From Phymatolithon calcareum (Eukaryota; Rhodophyta; Florideophyceae; Hapalidiales): a stretch of DNA of 64,000 nucleotides. Shown here piece by piece: positions 41,077-51,222 of this stretch. Under the pieces are notes generated by a model. The model was not told where the DNA came from and did no database searches. It saw only the letters and a list, made by a program, of their open reading frames with translations. The stretch is taken from the NCBI GenBank assembly GCA_977006965.1, contig OZ345371.1, positions 620,001 to 684,000 of the forward strand, given 5' to 3'. The translations under genes were made by a program, and so were the position numbers. Within the stretch, counting starts at the first letter, position 1. Each line of letters begins with the position of its first letter.

Positions 41077-42285
41077 GTGTCAAACCAGATAACGAGCGGA
41101 GAAATTTCTCTGTCCTCGCCAAAAAGGAAACATGGACAATTTCTATTTTCTTTTAACGATGACGATGAAATTGTGTTCAAAATTGCTCGAACTGCCATCA
41201 AAGTGCACGATGGAGACAAGGAGCACACTTTCGTGGTTCCCAGAAAGTCGTATGGCTGCAGCACGCGAGCGTATGGATCAGATGCACATGAAGCGCCTCG
41301 AACGAGCGGATATCTCCTTTGCACGCCATGGACTGGAAACACTTTGATGCAAGCGAGCACAGGGGACAATGACCCGCAGATTTACTACCACAAAGCAGCG
41401 CACTGGATATCTGTCTTCCAGTCCGACAATTATACAGCATTTCATGTCAAGGACATTCAAATGCCATATCCTGTCAGTGGTTGTACGTTCTTTGGGGCAC
41501 CTGGCTCACATCCGGCGTCCGCAGATGATCAAAATACCCCGATAAGAGCTCCTGGAATCCTATGCTCAAGAAATACTGCAGGATGTGCCATTGTATCTGT
41601 TACTGATCAAGAAACAAACAATATGCCAATGTCTGAGATTGCGCACGATGGTGTCCCAAAAGTTTCAACCAAACGATCCAGACCAGGCCCTGCAGTGCGC
41701 GGATTAGCTTCGGATGATTTTTCGGCTACGTTTGCATCAAAAATCTGTCTCCTCGTTCTAAATCTGAAAGATAATGGCTTAAAAGGACGTGGAAGATTCG
41801 CATGTCACGTTCTTCAGTCATTTTTTCGGTGCAGAACAATCGCAGTGGCGACCGTACCTCTCTGCGGGCATTTGATCTCAAACACATTGGCTGTTCTATT
41901 TGAAGTGCCGAAGAAGAATATCTGTGGTCGAGGAAGAGCTGTATGCATTCGCTACTGCGCTTCGAAACCAACCGCATGCGACAAAACGACGGGCACCTCT
42001 TTCATGCACGTCAGTTGCTCTTGTTGGGAAAACGATGAACAGACCTGTACTCACGTTGGCGAAATTTCATATCATCCGTCTATTGTGGAAACTATCACCA
42101 GATTTCTCCAAAGCGCCGACACATCGCACGAGTTCATGCAGCCCAAAGATACAACATCTACTCTGGGAAAATGGCAAGCTTTCCCTACATCTGAGTTCAT
42201 CAAGGGGAAGTATATGTATTGGATTTCCGTCTGTCTTCAACCTGTGACTGGAGAGTCTTCGGCATTAGTTCCAGTGGTGCAATAA
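41077..42285 (+). pseudogene. KDZ transposase, N-terminal segment with SWIM-like zinc motif
   Basis: A 402-codon frame beginning before an ATG (it opens near 41019; the first in-frame GTG is at 41077). The clearest motif is CSCWENDEQTCTH at about residues 313-325, a CxC...CxH SWIM-type zinc-binding pattern as found in transposases and their cysteine-cluster partners. Upstream, a cluster of aromatic and Gly residues (YYHKAAHWISVFQSDNY) is not assignable. The frame ends SSALVPVVQ at a stop, while the neighbouring frame continues sensibly (GAIKPLKQAKNP), so a frameshift near 42280 is likely. This segment starts the series that leads to the KDZ core. Confidence 0.65.
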
Positions 42286-42713
42286 AACCTCTAAAACAGG
42301 CAAAAAATCCATGCCGATCAGACTTCAATGCCAACGGTGCAGGCAGTCTCCCGCTAAGAGGGGTTTGTAGTCACGAAATTGCGGTGAGTCACGCCTTGCG
42401 TATGGGGAGATCTTCGATTCCAGGTGACGCAAATTGCCGCAGTGAATTCGATGACAGTGATGCCGACGAATCTGGTGACGAAGAGGATGAGCTTGAGATA
42501 GGGCGTCCCACACACAAGTACATGAGTACTATCAAACGAGCATTATTTTCCTACGAATCTGATGCAAAGTCGTTAAAGGATTTTCTTCTAACGGCCCAAG
42601 GTGGAAAAGATACAGATATCATGTGCCTGAAGGATTTTCGAAGTGAATGTAAGCATTGTCACAAGAGACCTCCGAACGGTGACCTCCGGGCGGCGTATGC
42701 AACGTCGTCGTAA
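42219..42713 (+). pseudogene. KDZ transposase, linker segment with acidic stretch and CxxC
   Basis: It continues the previous segment in another frame from about 42280. It carries an acidic stretch (DDSDADESGDEEDELEIG), a hydrophobic helical part and a CKHCHKRPP zinc-ribbon-like pair. It ends at a stop at 42711-42713. A sensible frame then resumes (TLTHGSFRTLVTDLLCVY), is interrupted by TGA at 42781-42783, and continues as MSYFDGVDTGNFAATARSVY. At least one further frameshift and one nonsense change must lie here. Confidence 0.6.
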
Positions 42714-42783
42714 GGATACTTTGCATACTTTGACCCACGGTAGTTTTCGAACTTTAGTCACAGATCTTCTTTGCGTTTATTGA

Positions 42784-43600
42784 AAAGAAATGAGCTATTT
42801 TGACGGAGTGGATACCGGGAACTTCGCCGCTACTGCTCGTAGTGTGTACAGCAGAGAGCTACTCGATTTCTGGCTATATCACAATGGTGCACTTGGCGGC
42901 ACATTTCGGCAATCGCATGAACTGTCAAAACAGCTAGCTAGAAGTCCTGGACAGCCACTATATCGTCTCGGATGTCCCTCGAAAACGAAACGGAGAAGTT
43001 CCAGCACCTTCTTCGCAGGATTCCTGCGGACGCTCGATGCACCGACCGGCGACGGACTGGCGAGGCTTTTCAATTGTGACCAGTTCCAAGACAGCTCGGG
43101 GAGATTTTGCGGTATTGTCATGGATGGCACAGCTACAGGAATTTTGGGAACACTTCCGAAGTATATTCGCCCAGCGATCGGCATTCCGTCCACCAGAAAT
43201 ATCTCTACATGCCAATATATTCTCAGTGCGCCTAAAGAGAGGAGATTCATGGATATATTTTGCTCTAACGCAGGGCAACCCGACAGAGACGGCTGTTTTA
43301 CTGTAACAATGCCTACAAGAGGGTCTCTAGATCTTTGGAAAGCAGCAGAATCGATTTTTAACTCCTCCACAAATCGCCATCCAACCCTAATGATTTGCGA
43401 GCTATGAGAGGCTGTTTTTGACAATGTCGACGGCGCAAGTACTACGGAAGCTATACTGCCATCTGACGCCGAAAACCCGCGGATGCTCCAGCCTGGAGCT
43501 ATCATGCTTTCAGCCGAAAAAGAAATAGATGGTGGAAGCCACAGGAACGAAGCGCACACAAAATATGCTCATCCCGTGACACTCATGATGAGAATGGGAT
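42784..43600 (+). pseudogene. KDZ transposase, first conserved catalytic segment (DGT)
   Basis: A frame of 205 codons from ATG 42790 to the stop at 43405-43407, then 63 more in-frame codons to the next stop. It shows the pattern of KDZ transposases: FDGVDTGNFAAT, SRELLDFWLY with GGTFR, and above all FCGIVMDGTATGILG, whose Asp (codon 43123-43125) is the likely first acidic catalytic residue. The in-frame stop at 43405 interrupts CEL-EAVFDNVDGAS. It is a decayed gene. Confidence 0.7.
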
Positions 43601-43792
43601 AGAAGGAATTGAGAATCAACAAGTGCAGGGTGATGATGAACCACATGACAATGTCGTATGACCCCGTTTCCCTCGGAAAAGATGGCATCGCTCGGTTTCG
43701 GCATCGACAACCATCTAGGGAGCTCCAACACTTTGCTGTTAGCTCTATCCCTGCTACACTCTATCGAAGTGACACCATCCGGAATCTAGGAG

Positions 43793-44871
43793 ATGAGCAA
43801 TCCGACAGACTATCTGAGTTGTCGAACTGTGGACACTCTTCAAACAGTGAAAATCTACACTTTTGGGACTTATGGGCGTGCAATGATTGCACCCAGAACG
43901 TGCGGGACTCCGCAAGATCTATTGAATCTTACTGCCCGTCCGCGGTACGTTTTGCTTTTGCGATTACCAGGTATGTTGACTAAAATCGTAAAAGTGATCG
44001 ATATCAGACAAAACGCTTCGAGAATGAGGAGAGTTTGTTACGCTACAGCGAATGTCCTCGACGAGGCTGTGGAGAGTCGAAAAGCGTTCCTTCAGAATTT
44101 CTTGAAGTTTCAGCACGAAACGGCAAGAGCGCACAATTCGAAACAGCAAGACGGCGGCTCAGCTCCATCAAAGCATTTTGATCTTGGATCGGAATTGCCA
44201 GAGCAGAATGGCGATTTCTTCCCCGGTAGACTGCTCCAGCGTCCGCGGGTTCGATTCCTTAACGCAAATTCTCATCCCGACGCAGTCACGGAGAGATGCA
44301 CTAAGAACTTCAAGAATGGGAACTCACACTCTGCTGGGATTTTCTCAGTGCACTGTGTCTGCACGAACCCAAAGATATTGGGGGTGTCTGTAATGGACTC
44401 ATGTGAGAGCATCTCTACAGCTATGTCAGTATTGCTTTCCCGATTCAGAGAACTACCGGAAACGGTGTATTACGACAAGGGGTGAACCTTGCCAAGTCAA
44501 TTATTCTTCGATCTCCATGGGTACTTGAGCACACGCGCATCTGTTGTGACAGATTTTATTACAAAGCACACAAATGCACTTCCGTGCTCAACCCTGACAG
44601 CTTCAAATCTCTCGACAATCATCGAACGTCAGGAGCTGAGGCGATGAATCCGCGCTGGTCAACATCTCGGAACCACATCCGATTTCTAGATGGGTCCAAT
44701 CTCATTCCATTTTTAATTTCTAAGTCTATTTTTCTAAATTTACGTACCATGTCCAAGGAGAGAAAAGGCGTGTGGGACATAGAAGACAGAGATCTGATAG
44801 CGTTCGCCAACGAGCTAATGCCATGTCAATGTCGACGGTGTGTTCGAAGAAGAACTAATGAAAATGTATAG
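43793..44871 (+). pseudogene. KDZ transposase, second conserved catalytic segment
   Basis: Two abutting frames. The first (43793-44485) contains PGRLLQRPRVRFL, AGIFSVHCVCTNPKILGVSV, MDSCESISTAMSVLLSRF and ends LPETVYYDKG. The second (from 44482) continues NLAKSIILRSPWVLEH and CDRFYYKAHKCTSVLNP with SGAEAMNPRW. Both together match the KDZ signature (YYD.GC, CDRFHY..H.C, then a Glu segment). The join is exact if one base is missing from a TGC codon at about 44482-44484. Between 43600 and 43793 the reading frame also changes. The pattern is diagnostic for the family, and the copy is inactive. Confidence 0.8.
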
Positions 44872-45784
44872 AGTCGTTTTCAAATTACTCTCAATCACAA
44901 TGCCGTGGTCTTAGATATATTTCAAAGTCTTGTACGATGACCTTCAAGAATAAACCAAAGCTGGAGTGAACGCAATTTGCACAAGCAAGATAGATGCGAA
45001 AAAAAGGAATTGAAGATTCAAGGTCAGAATGATGACTCAGAAAACAAAGCTGAACCGCGTTTTGGTTGAAAGCCATCCGGCACACTTTGAATAGAGCCTT
45101 AGACCTTGATTGGCACACCGGCCACTGTTGATATGTCATTTTTACTTTTCTCCTGCAAACGCCGCGCCTGCAGCCCGATGTAGCTGAATTCCGCTCCTTC
45201 AGTATGTGGATGGACTGCATTCGCCTCAAAAGAATCATCTGAATTAACCATACACATCCCGTTGCAAGGAACAACATTCTGTCTCAAGCCCAATTGCCAT
45301 GACCATTTATCGATTATCTGGAAATGACGGCATGGTGACCCTGCCGGACTGCAGTGATGGGGCTCGAAACAACTGTCCTAAAATTTTGAAATGTTTGGAA
45401 AACGATGTAAAGTTTTTGTTATTGTGCACTTTTCGGCGTTAATGTGCAGTGGGAATCAAAGCCAAAATCAGAACCGCCTAATTATTCAGTAGAGCACACA
45501 TCGAAATTGATTGAGATCTTTTAGTATTGCGCGCGCAGTGCACTGCTGACCTGGTGCACCACACACATTGCTCACAGGGACTACTGTACTAGTGGTCCAC
45601 AATGGGTCCGATGAACATGTTCTGGGATGAGTGGAACGAGAAAGTTGGAATCTGCAAATGTTCGAAAAATGGCTATTCCAGGGCTCAGAAGGCATATTGC
45701 CAAATGAACTTGGGCCATATCTATGATAATAGGCAGGCTGGTTTTGTATGGTCTAATTACATTTGAAATCCATTTGTCAAATTC
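44872..45784. other. Intergenic, no gene recognised
   Basis: Only short overlapping frames (up to 128 codons, 44891-45277 -). One of the KDZ element's ends should lie here or just beyond, but I could not find matching inverted repeats. Confidence 0.35.
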
Positions 45785-46325
45785 TTCTCGCCCTGATCGA
45801 TTTTTCGCCTGTTCCTTAGCCGATTTTAAAAAACTTTTGGTCTTGCGGCGCGAACCTTTTTGCCACCTAGACAGTCGATTTTACAAAATTTTCAGTATTC
45901 CTGCAGTAGTCTACAACCATTCAAAACTTTTGACAGAGGCAATAAGAAATTGATCAACCCCTTTTCGAGATAATTGTCCATCTTTGTAGGCGATCTTTTT
46001 TCAAGATCAGAATTACGAAAAGTGCTCTACACTCCTTATATCATCCCCTTTCTTTTATTTTTTTAAATTTTTCTTGGCTTTCTATAATAGTTTTCTAAAT
46101 TCGAAGAACGGATCAGGAAGTGGTCTTAAACTGCGCGTTTAAGGAGCTTTCCCGATTTTCGAAGGAACCCTCTTTTGAGAATTTCTAGAAAACGTTTCCG
46201 CGGCGCGAGGACTTTTTTTGCTTAGCTAGTTATATACTGCCATAAATGAAAGTGTCCAATGAGCTTCTCGGATTGCCAAGCTCATAAAGAATAAAAGTGA
46301 AAATCTAAGATGGGGATGTAGGTCC
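45785..46325 (+). mobile_element. TTAA-flanked repeat (copy 2), 5'-truncated
   Basis: It matches the right part of the complete copy at 46335-47104 (TTTTTCGCCTGTTCCTT, AAAACTTTTG.C..AGGCAATAAGA, GAAGAACGGATCAGRAAGTGG, GTGTCCAATGAGCTTCTCG). It ends AAGATGGGGATGTAGGTCC, the same terminus as the complete copy, followed by TTAT instead of TTAA. It is non-coding. Confidence 0.75.
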
Positions 46326-46334
46326 TTATGTTAA

Positions 46335-47104
46335 GGACCTACTTCCCCATCTTTGAAGCACTCTCACTGGCTGAAACAATGCTCATATACTGAATGAAAA
46401 ATGTTATTATGTCGTTTGCACCGACGGGACTGCATCTAGTTTCAAGAAAATGTGTAAAAACAAGTGAAATATTTTCAAATATGAAGTCAGCAAAAGTTTC
46501 CAATTTTCGGCTCTAATCAATTATTACAGAACAATGCTTACTGTGTTTCCTTTGAACTGTTTCAGCTTCTCGTCGGGGCGCAACTTGAATCTTACTATAT
46601 TTTTCGCCTGTTCCTTTGCAGATCTCAAAATCTTTTGGTCTCGCGGCGCGAACTTTTTTCCCACCTAGACGTTCGATTTTATTGTGGTAATCTACAACCG
46701 TTCGAAACTTTTGCCAGAGGCAATAAGAGGTTAAATGAGTCCTTTTCGAGATAATTGTGCATTCTTTTTCAAGATCAGAATTACAAAAAGTACTCTACAC
46801 ACCTTTTTTCATCCCTTTCTTCTATTTTTTTGGTTTTTGCCTAACCTACGTTCTTGAATCTCTTACAGTTTTCAAAATGCGAAGAACGGATCAGAAAGTG
46901 GTTTTAAACTGCGCGTTTAAGGAGCTGTCCCGATTTTACAAGGAACCCTCTGCTGAGAATTTCTACAAAACGTTTGAACTGCGCGAGGCCTTTTTTTTGC
47001 TTAGCCAATTATGTACTGCCATAACAGAAAGTGTCCAATGAGCTTCTCGTATTCCCAAGCTCATAAAACATGGAAGTGAAAATCTAAGATGGGGGTATTG
47101 GTCC
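46335..47104 (+). mobile_element. TTAA-flanked repeat (copy 3), complete 770-bp MITE
   Basis: Bounded by TTAA at 46331-46334 and 47105-47108. Terminal inverted repeats are GGACCTACTTCCCCATCTT and GGACCAATACCCCCATCTT (reverse complement of the right end). TTAA targets are characteristic of piggyBac-like transposons, but these termini alone do not prove that superfamily. Its left part contains the uninterrupted homologue of the site where the pogo-like element sits at 34364 (single TA at 46408-46409). Confidence 0.75.
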
Positions 47105-47108
47105 TTAA

Positions 47109-47619
47109 CATTTTGGCTGTAACAGTTGCATGAACGGAAATATTTGAAACACGGGACTACATGTGTGCGCACGCTGTTACCACCCGACCAGTACGATGGA
47201 CCCGAGCTAGGTCTCTGTCAGCAAAACTGGTGATCATACTTGCATATTAGTAAACACGCCAAACTTCCTGAGTATATAAGTAATTTCTTTATATATTATT
47301 GCGAAAAAGACTAAAATGAGCTTAGGTTTTCCCATATTTCCTAAAATAAGCTTGCGCTGTGCCACGACGTCAGCTGTCACAATAACGATGCTCTCGCAGC
47401 CCTTGTCCGAAATGGACCATTTTTGTTTTGCAGAAGCGAACCTGTAAGGCAAAGTGCTCCATCGTGCTGCCAAACAGTTCTTCTCGTGCATATTTCCTTT
47501 TTAGAGCGGTACAAATCCAGATAAGAATGACTAGACTCAAAACTTTATTTGTCTTATTTGGAATTTCATAGTATCTCGTCAATTGCTCGGGCATCGTTTT
47601 TCTCCTCTGTAGGGGGGCT
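47109..47619. other. Intergenic, no gene recognised
   Basis: Overlapping minus-strand frames (47234-47491, 47370-47594) have no known motif. Confidence 0.35.
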
Positions 47620-47880
47620 ATTTGATGATTTTATTTGAGAGCTCCCAAAGCCTCACCTTGGAGTAACGGGGCAGCTCTTGCATAATCTCTAAGGTAAAGT
47701 CCTCTGGCTACTCAAAACGTTCTTGATTTGAAATTCTCTCCCAACGAGAGCTCCTGTGAGTCTCTTGCACTCAGACTCAATTTCTGTACTCATCTTCGAC
47801 GGCGCTAGAGTACGTTTCCATGTAGGCCTCTTCTGGATACTGCTGATTTTCTGCCCCATTCTCCTTGACTGTCCATTCAT
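47620..47880 (-). mobile_element. LINE family C 3' end fragment
   Basis: On the minus strand it encodes ECKRLTGALVGREFQIKNVL, nearly the end of the LINE C protein (ECKRLTGALVGREIRIKVVL). The family C 3' UTR with GGGAGCTCTCAAATAAAATC follows. It is 5'-truncated and dead. Confidence 0.8.
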
Positions 47881-48983
47881 TCTATCAACTTACGCCGATA
47901 TCTTGGAAAGTGAGCTACAAACCCATCTTGCGCAATGATTTCTGTGCCTGCATTCTTTATCTTGGAAAGTCCATGTGAAACTGCGACAACTGCACGTGCA
48001 TATTCAAGCAATGTTATGATAAGGTTTTTTCTGCGCTTCCTGCGCTGGAATTCTGCATGCAGATTTGCCACGTAGTTTGCCGCAGTGTGTAAAATGACCA
48101 CCACGGGACACGAGTGGAATTATGATATTGATCATTTCTTCTCAACTTGTGCCTAATTATAGTATTATTAGGTGTCGTAACGCCAAATTGCCCGAAGACA
48201 TTCGTTTCTTCTTGGTTTTCCGATCTTTTACGAAATTGTTTACGATATTTGTTGCTTTAGTGCTTTGAAGTAACTCATGGTCCCTCAACCCTGTCTTTTC
48301 GCCAATACTGCAAAATTTCTTGCATATTTTCGATCATGGCAAATCCAGCACAAAGTTCTCTCTGCGCCGTCTTCGCGTCTACGCCTATTCTTAATACAGC
48401 TTTACAGGATGGGGCTCCGGAAATAGAAAAGGTTCTTCGTACAGACCGGAGGGCACCGGTGGTAGAACGAGCGCACCTATTTCTGTAAATTGGCCCGTAC
48501 GAGCGCACCTATTTCTGTAAATTGGCCCGTCGTTTCTAATGGCAACGTAAACTGCTCCGTCGTAAACAATTGCAGTACGTATTGGCTAGCAGATCTGAGT
48601 TTTATTTGTCGATAAGTGTACCACGCCTCGATACAAACTCACTGTTCTATTCTAGCTGTATGCGTAGTTTCCACGGTGGAACTGATGTCATAGTGTAAAC
48701 AAAAAGGTAGAAACTGGGTGGAAAATCCCTCATCGTTCACACCCCTCCTTCCGTGATTGCCCACTCGACCGACCGATGGCCGCACGACTGAAGCGAGAAC
48801 ATGTCGTGAAAGCACTCATGACACGAGAACCTGACACCGTGAAGAAGGTTACCTCGCGAAAAGGGAGCGCTCGCGAAATGAGCTGCTGGGTATACGCGTA
48901 CCCGAGAAAGAACCGTTGCAAAAAAACACCTCCGGTCACTTGGCGACACGATTGAGGTTCAAAAGTGTAATCTAGAAGCACAG
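47881..48983. other. Intergenic between LINE C fragment and hAT relic
   Basis: Contains a 32-bp exact tandem duplication (48467-48530) and a 59-codon plus frame from ATG 48776 rich in Lys/Arg (MAARLKREHVVKALMTREPD). The latter might be an N-terminal piece of the following hAT transposase, but it lacks the BED finger pattern. Confidence 0.35.
48467..48530. repeat. Exact 32-bp tandem duplication
   Basis: ACGAGCGCACCTATTTCTGT followed by AAATTGGCCCGT occurs twice without a gap (48467-48498, 48499-48530). The exact identity suggests a recent duplication. Confidence 0.85.
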
Positions 48984-49499
48984 ATGTATTGGTGTAATCT
49001 CAATAATGAGTATATCGCACTTCATTCCGTTCACTCGGCAAGTTCAGTCTTCGAATCAGGCGTTGTCAAAATTCAACGAAACGAAATCGACACACTGACT
49101 GACGAAGAAAGAGCGGCTTGTGCAACTCTTAAAAAGCCAGTTGATACGAATGCGAACGGTAATCATGCGGACGAGGACGATGGATCACTATCTATGGCTG
49201 AGATTTTTGGGAAACTGAATCGAGGCCGCCGAAGCACTGAACATCGATAAATGAATCTATATTTCATCATCGGTTCATCGGCAGAAATCGAGCGCCTGTT
49301 CTCACTCGCTGGTGGAATATTGGCGAGCAACAGGCAAAGCATGACCCCTTTATTATTTGAGTCTCTTTTGTACCTCAAAGTTAATCGAGGCTATTGGGAT
49401 GCGAAGAGCGTCGTGGTTGCTATGTCAGGCGCACGAAGCGATATTGTTGCTAAATGGGTGGCGGAAGATGCCGAACAAGAGGAACTGCAGACTATGTAA
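48984..49499 (+). pseudogene. hAT transposase C-terminus (second family), one in-frame stop
   Basis: One continuous frame interrupted only by TAA at 49248-49250. Before the stop it reads VVKIQRNEIDTLTDEE and MAEIFGKLNRGRRS. After it come NLYFIIGSSAEIERLFSLAG, ILASNRQSMTP, FESLLYLKVNRGYW and a Glu-rich tail. This is the hAT dimerisation region, which in intact proteins starts around (Y)(I/M)N.DFI.GS..E.ERL. So the stop falls at its beginning and marks a pseudogene. It differs clearly from hAT copy 1 at 33450-33821. No N-terminal or catalytic part is seen upstream, and the element's ends are undefined. Confidence 0.82.
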
Positions 49500-49858
49500 G
49501 TTCTCGACTCCGATTGCGCTCAATGCGAAATACCAGTATATTGGGAGCTTGAGAGATATTGCAGTAGCTATTGGTACCGCGACAGTTATTGCCGTAGCAA
49601 TTGCACTCTCACGAAGAGCCCCAATAAATATGCCGTTAATTGGTCCCATGGCTTGGCCCGGAGCAGTATTTGCAGTCACACACCCAAAGACCGCTCGGTG
49701 GGCCGACTGTCAATTCTCCACACGCCAATCTCCGCACAGGCCGACGAGGCGGAAAAACTGGCGACGGCGGGAAGGTTCATTGGGGAAAGGAATACGGAGA
49801 AGTTGGCGGACATGGAAATATGGACGGATGGCAGCGTTGATGCAATACCGGAAACAGC

Positions 49859-51222
49859 CAGGGGTCGTGCGCAATCCATTGCTATTGCAATTAATTGCAA
49901 TTCATAGCAATTGGACCCAAATTGGGTTCTGATGAAGAATTGCAATTCGAATTGCTGGTCGGTAGGTTGTACGAAAGTGTATAGTTCAGCAAGAGCAGAG
50001 TTGAAGGAAATAACGATCACTTCAAATGTATCATGCGTAGTACGTGGTAATTGGTTGTCGGTAGCATCTAATTTTATTATATAACTCGGGCCAGTATAAG
50101 CGTTCACCGGGGGAGCACTGCACCATTTTGGCCCAAATCAACTAAATAACTATCGGGCCAAAATGTTGCCGTGCTCCCCTAGTGTTAGGTACGTAAAATT
50201 CTACGTACTGTATACAGTTACAACGTTCCTGAATTCAACCATCCATGTGCTCGTTCTATTGTAATGGTCTGCGTAGACCACTACAGTCAGACCTCGATAA
50301 ATGGATGGGCAATGTGGAATGGTCCAATATTCTCAAAATCGAGGTTATTCTCAAGTCGAATTTTGAATCATAAGTTTTGGATCACACGTGTGCCGAACAG
50401 TAGCCATATTCTACTGTACTGTATGCCAATGGCAGGAGAAACATGAAAAGTACTTACAGTATTCTACGAGTGAGGATATGCTCCGTGTACGCTAAACAAA
50501 ATTATAACAAAATTTAAGGTATGCCCCGTGACCTCGAACATGAAGTAATGCTCCTATCAAATATTCTAGAATCCTTTAATTTTCGTTAAATTTTGGCGGA
50601 TACGGTATTCGTGGAGCACTCGATTATGCTGCTAACCGAGGTTATTCTAAAAAAGAGGTTCCATTTATCGAGGTCTGACTGTACAACAGAACGATCACAT
50701 GGATGGTTAAATTCATACATCCGTTCAAGTATAACGGTATGGGTGTCTAGAGTGCCGTTTCTGAAAAGACAGATAGAAGAGTCAATATAAAAAGTGAAGT
50801 CGTACATTTATCCAAAGCACACTACCAGACCCAGTCGACAACACCTAAACAAATTTCGCTCTTCCAATCATGGTACTACCTATTCCGAAACCGAAGCCGA
50901 AACAAGTTGTACAGCAGCTAATGCAACTCCTTCGCGAACAGCCTCGAGATATCCATTCACGTCAATCAACCGCTCTTATTGGGATGATCAAACTGTGAAG
51001 GAAGCTATGTCAAGCGTTGTCAACCAGCGTGTTGAACAGGCTATCGCAGAAGACGAAAGTTTCGTACACCTAGGAGAAGAGGCATGAATAAACAATTAAC
51101 TTGACTATTGCGGGAAGTATTCAAATTGCAATCCGAATTGCTGACTAACCGTAGTGAGCAATTGAATTGTTTAATTGCGCGACAAACAGCAATGTCGAGC
51201 AATGGAATTGGCACTAGCCCTG
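49859..51222 (+). mobile_element. hAT-type DNA transposon (copy 2), 8-bp TSD GAAACAGC
   Basis: Bounded by CAGGGGTCGTGCGCAATCCA and, at the right, TGGAATTGGCACTAGCCCTG. GAAACAGC is duplicated at 49851-49858 and 51223-51230. The ends and subterminal AATTGCAATT-rich zones match copy 1 (33315-34125) in opposite orientation. It keeps a shorter piece of the same transposase C-terminus (NRSYWDDQTVKEAMSSVVNQ, ~50990-51087). In its middle it has a pogo-type MITE and an inverted repeat AACCATCCATGTG ... CACATGGATGGTT. It is non-autonomous. Confidence 0.9.
50284..50681. mobile_element. pogo/Tigger-type MITE, 398 bp, nested in hAT copy 2
   Basis: Terminal inverted repeats CAGTCAGACCTCGATAAATG (left) and the same at the right end read in reverse complement. 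TA duplications are at 50282-50283 and 50682-50683. The termini are related to those of the 1.3-kb element at 34364-35661 (CAGTCAACCCTCGATAACTG). No coding capacity. Confidence 0.88.

Larger units (their letters stand above)
37291..44871. mobile_element. Putative KDZ (Zisupton-like) DNA transposon carrying a Ulp1 protease
   Basis: This groups the minus-strand Ulp1-like gene and the unknown gene with the divergent plus-strand KDZ transposase relic. I did not find terminal inverted repeats or a target duplication, so the limits given are only the outermost coding segments. The grouping rests on adjacency and on general knowledge that large eukaryotic DNA transposons often carry Ulp1 proteases. 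It could instead be a transposase relic next to an unrelated gene. Confidence 0.5.

Noticed and set aside
44235-44260. GCGGGTTCGATTCC resembling a tRNA T-arm
   Set aside because: It lies inside the KDZ coding frame (PRVRF), and no acceptor stem, D-arm or anticodon arm fits around it.
41077-44871. Explaining the KDZ frame changes as introns
   Set aside because: Some could be, but the stop at 43405, the TGA at 42781 and the one-base join at 44482 occur without GT...AG pairs at the right places, so decay is the simpler reading.
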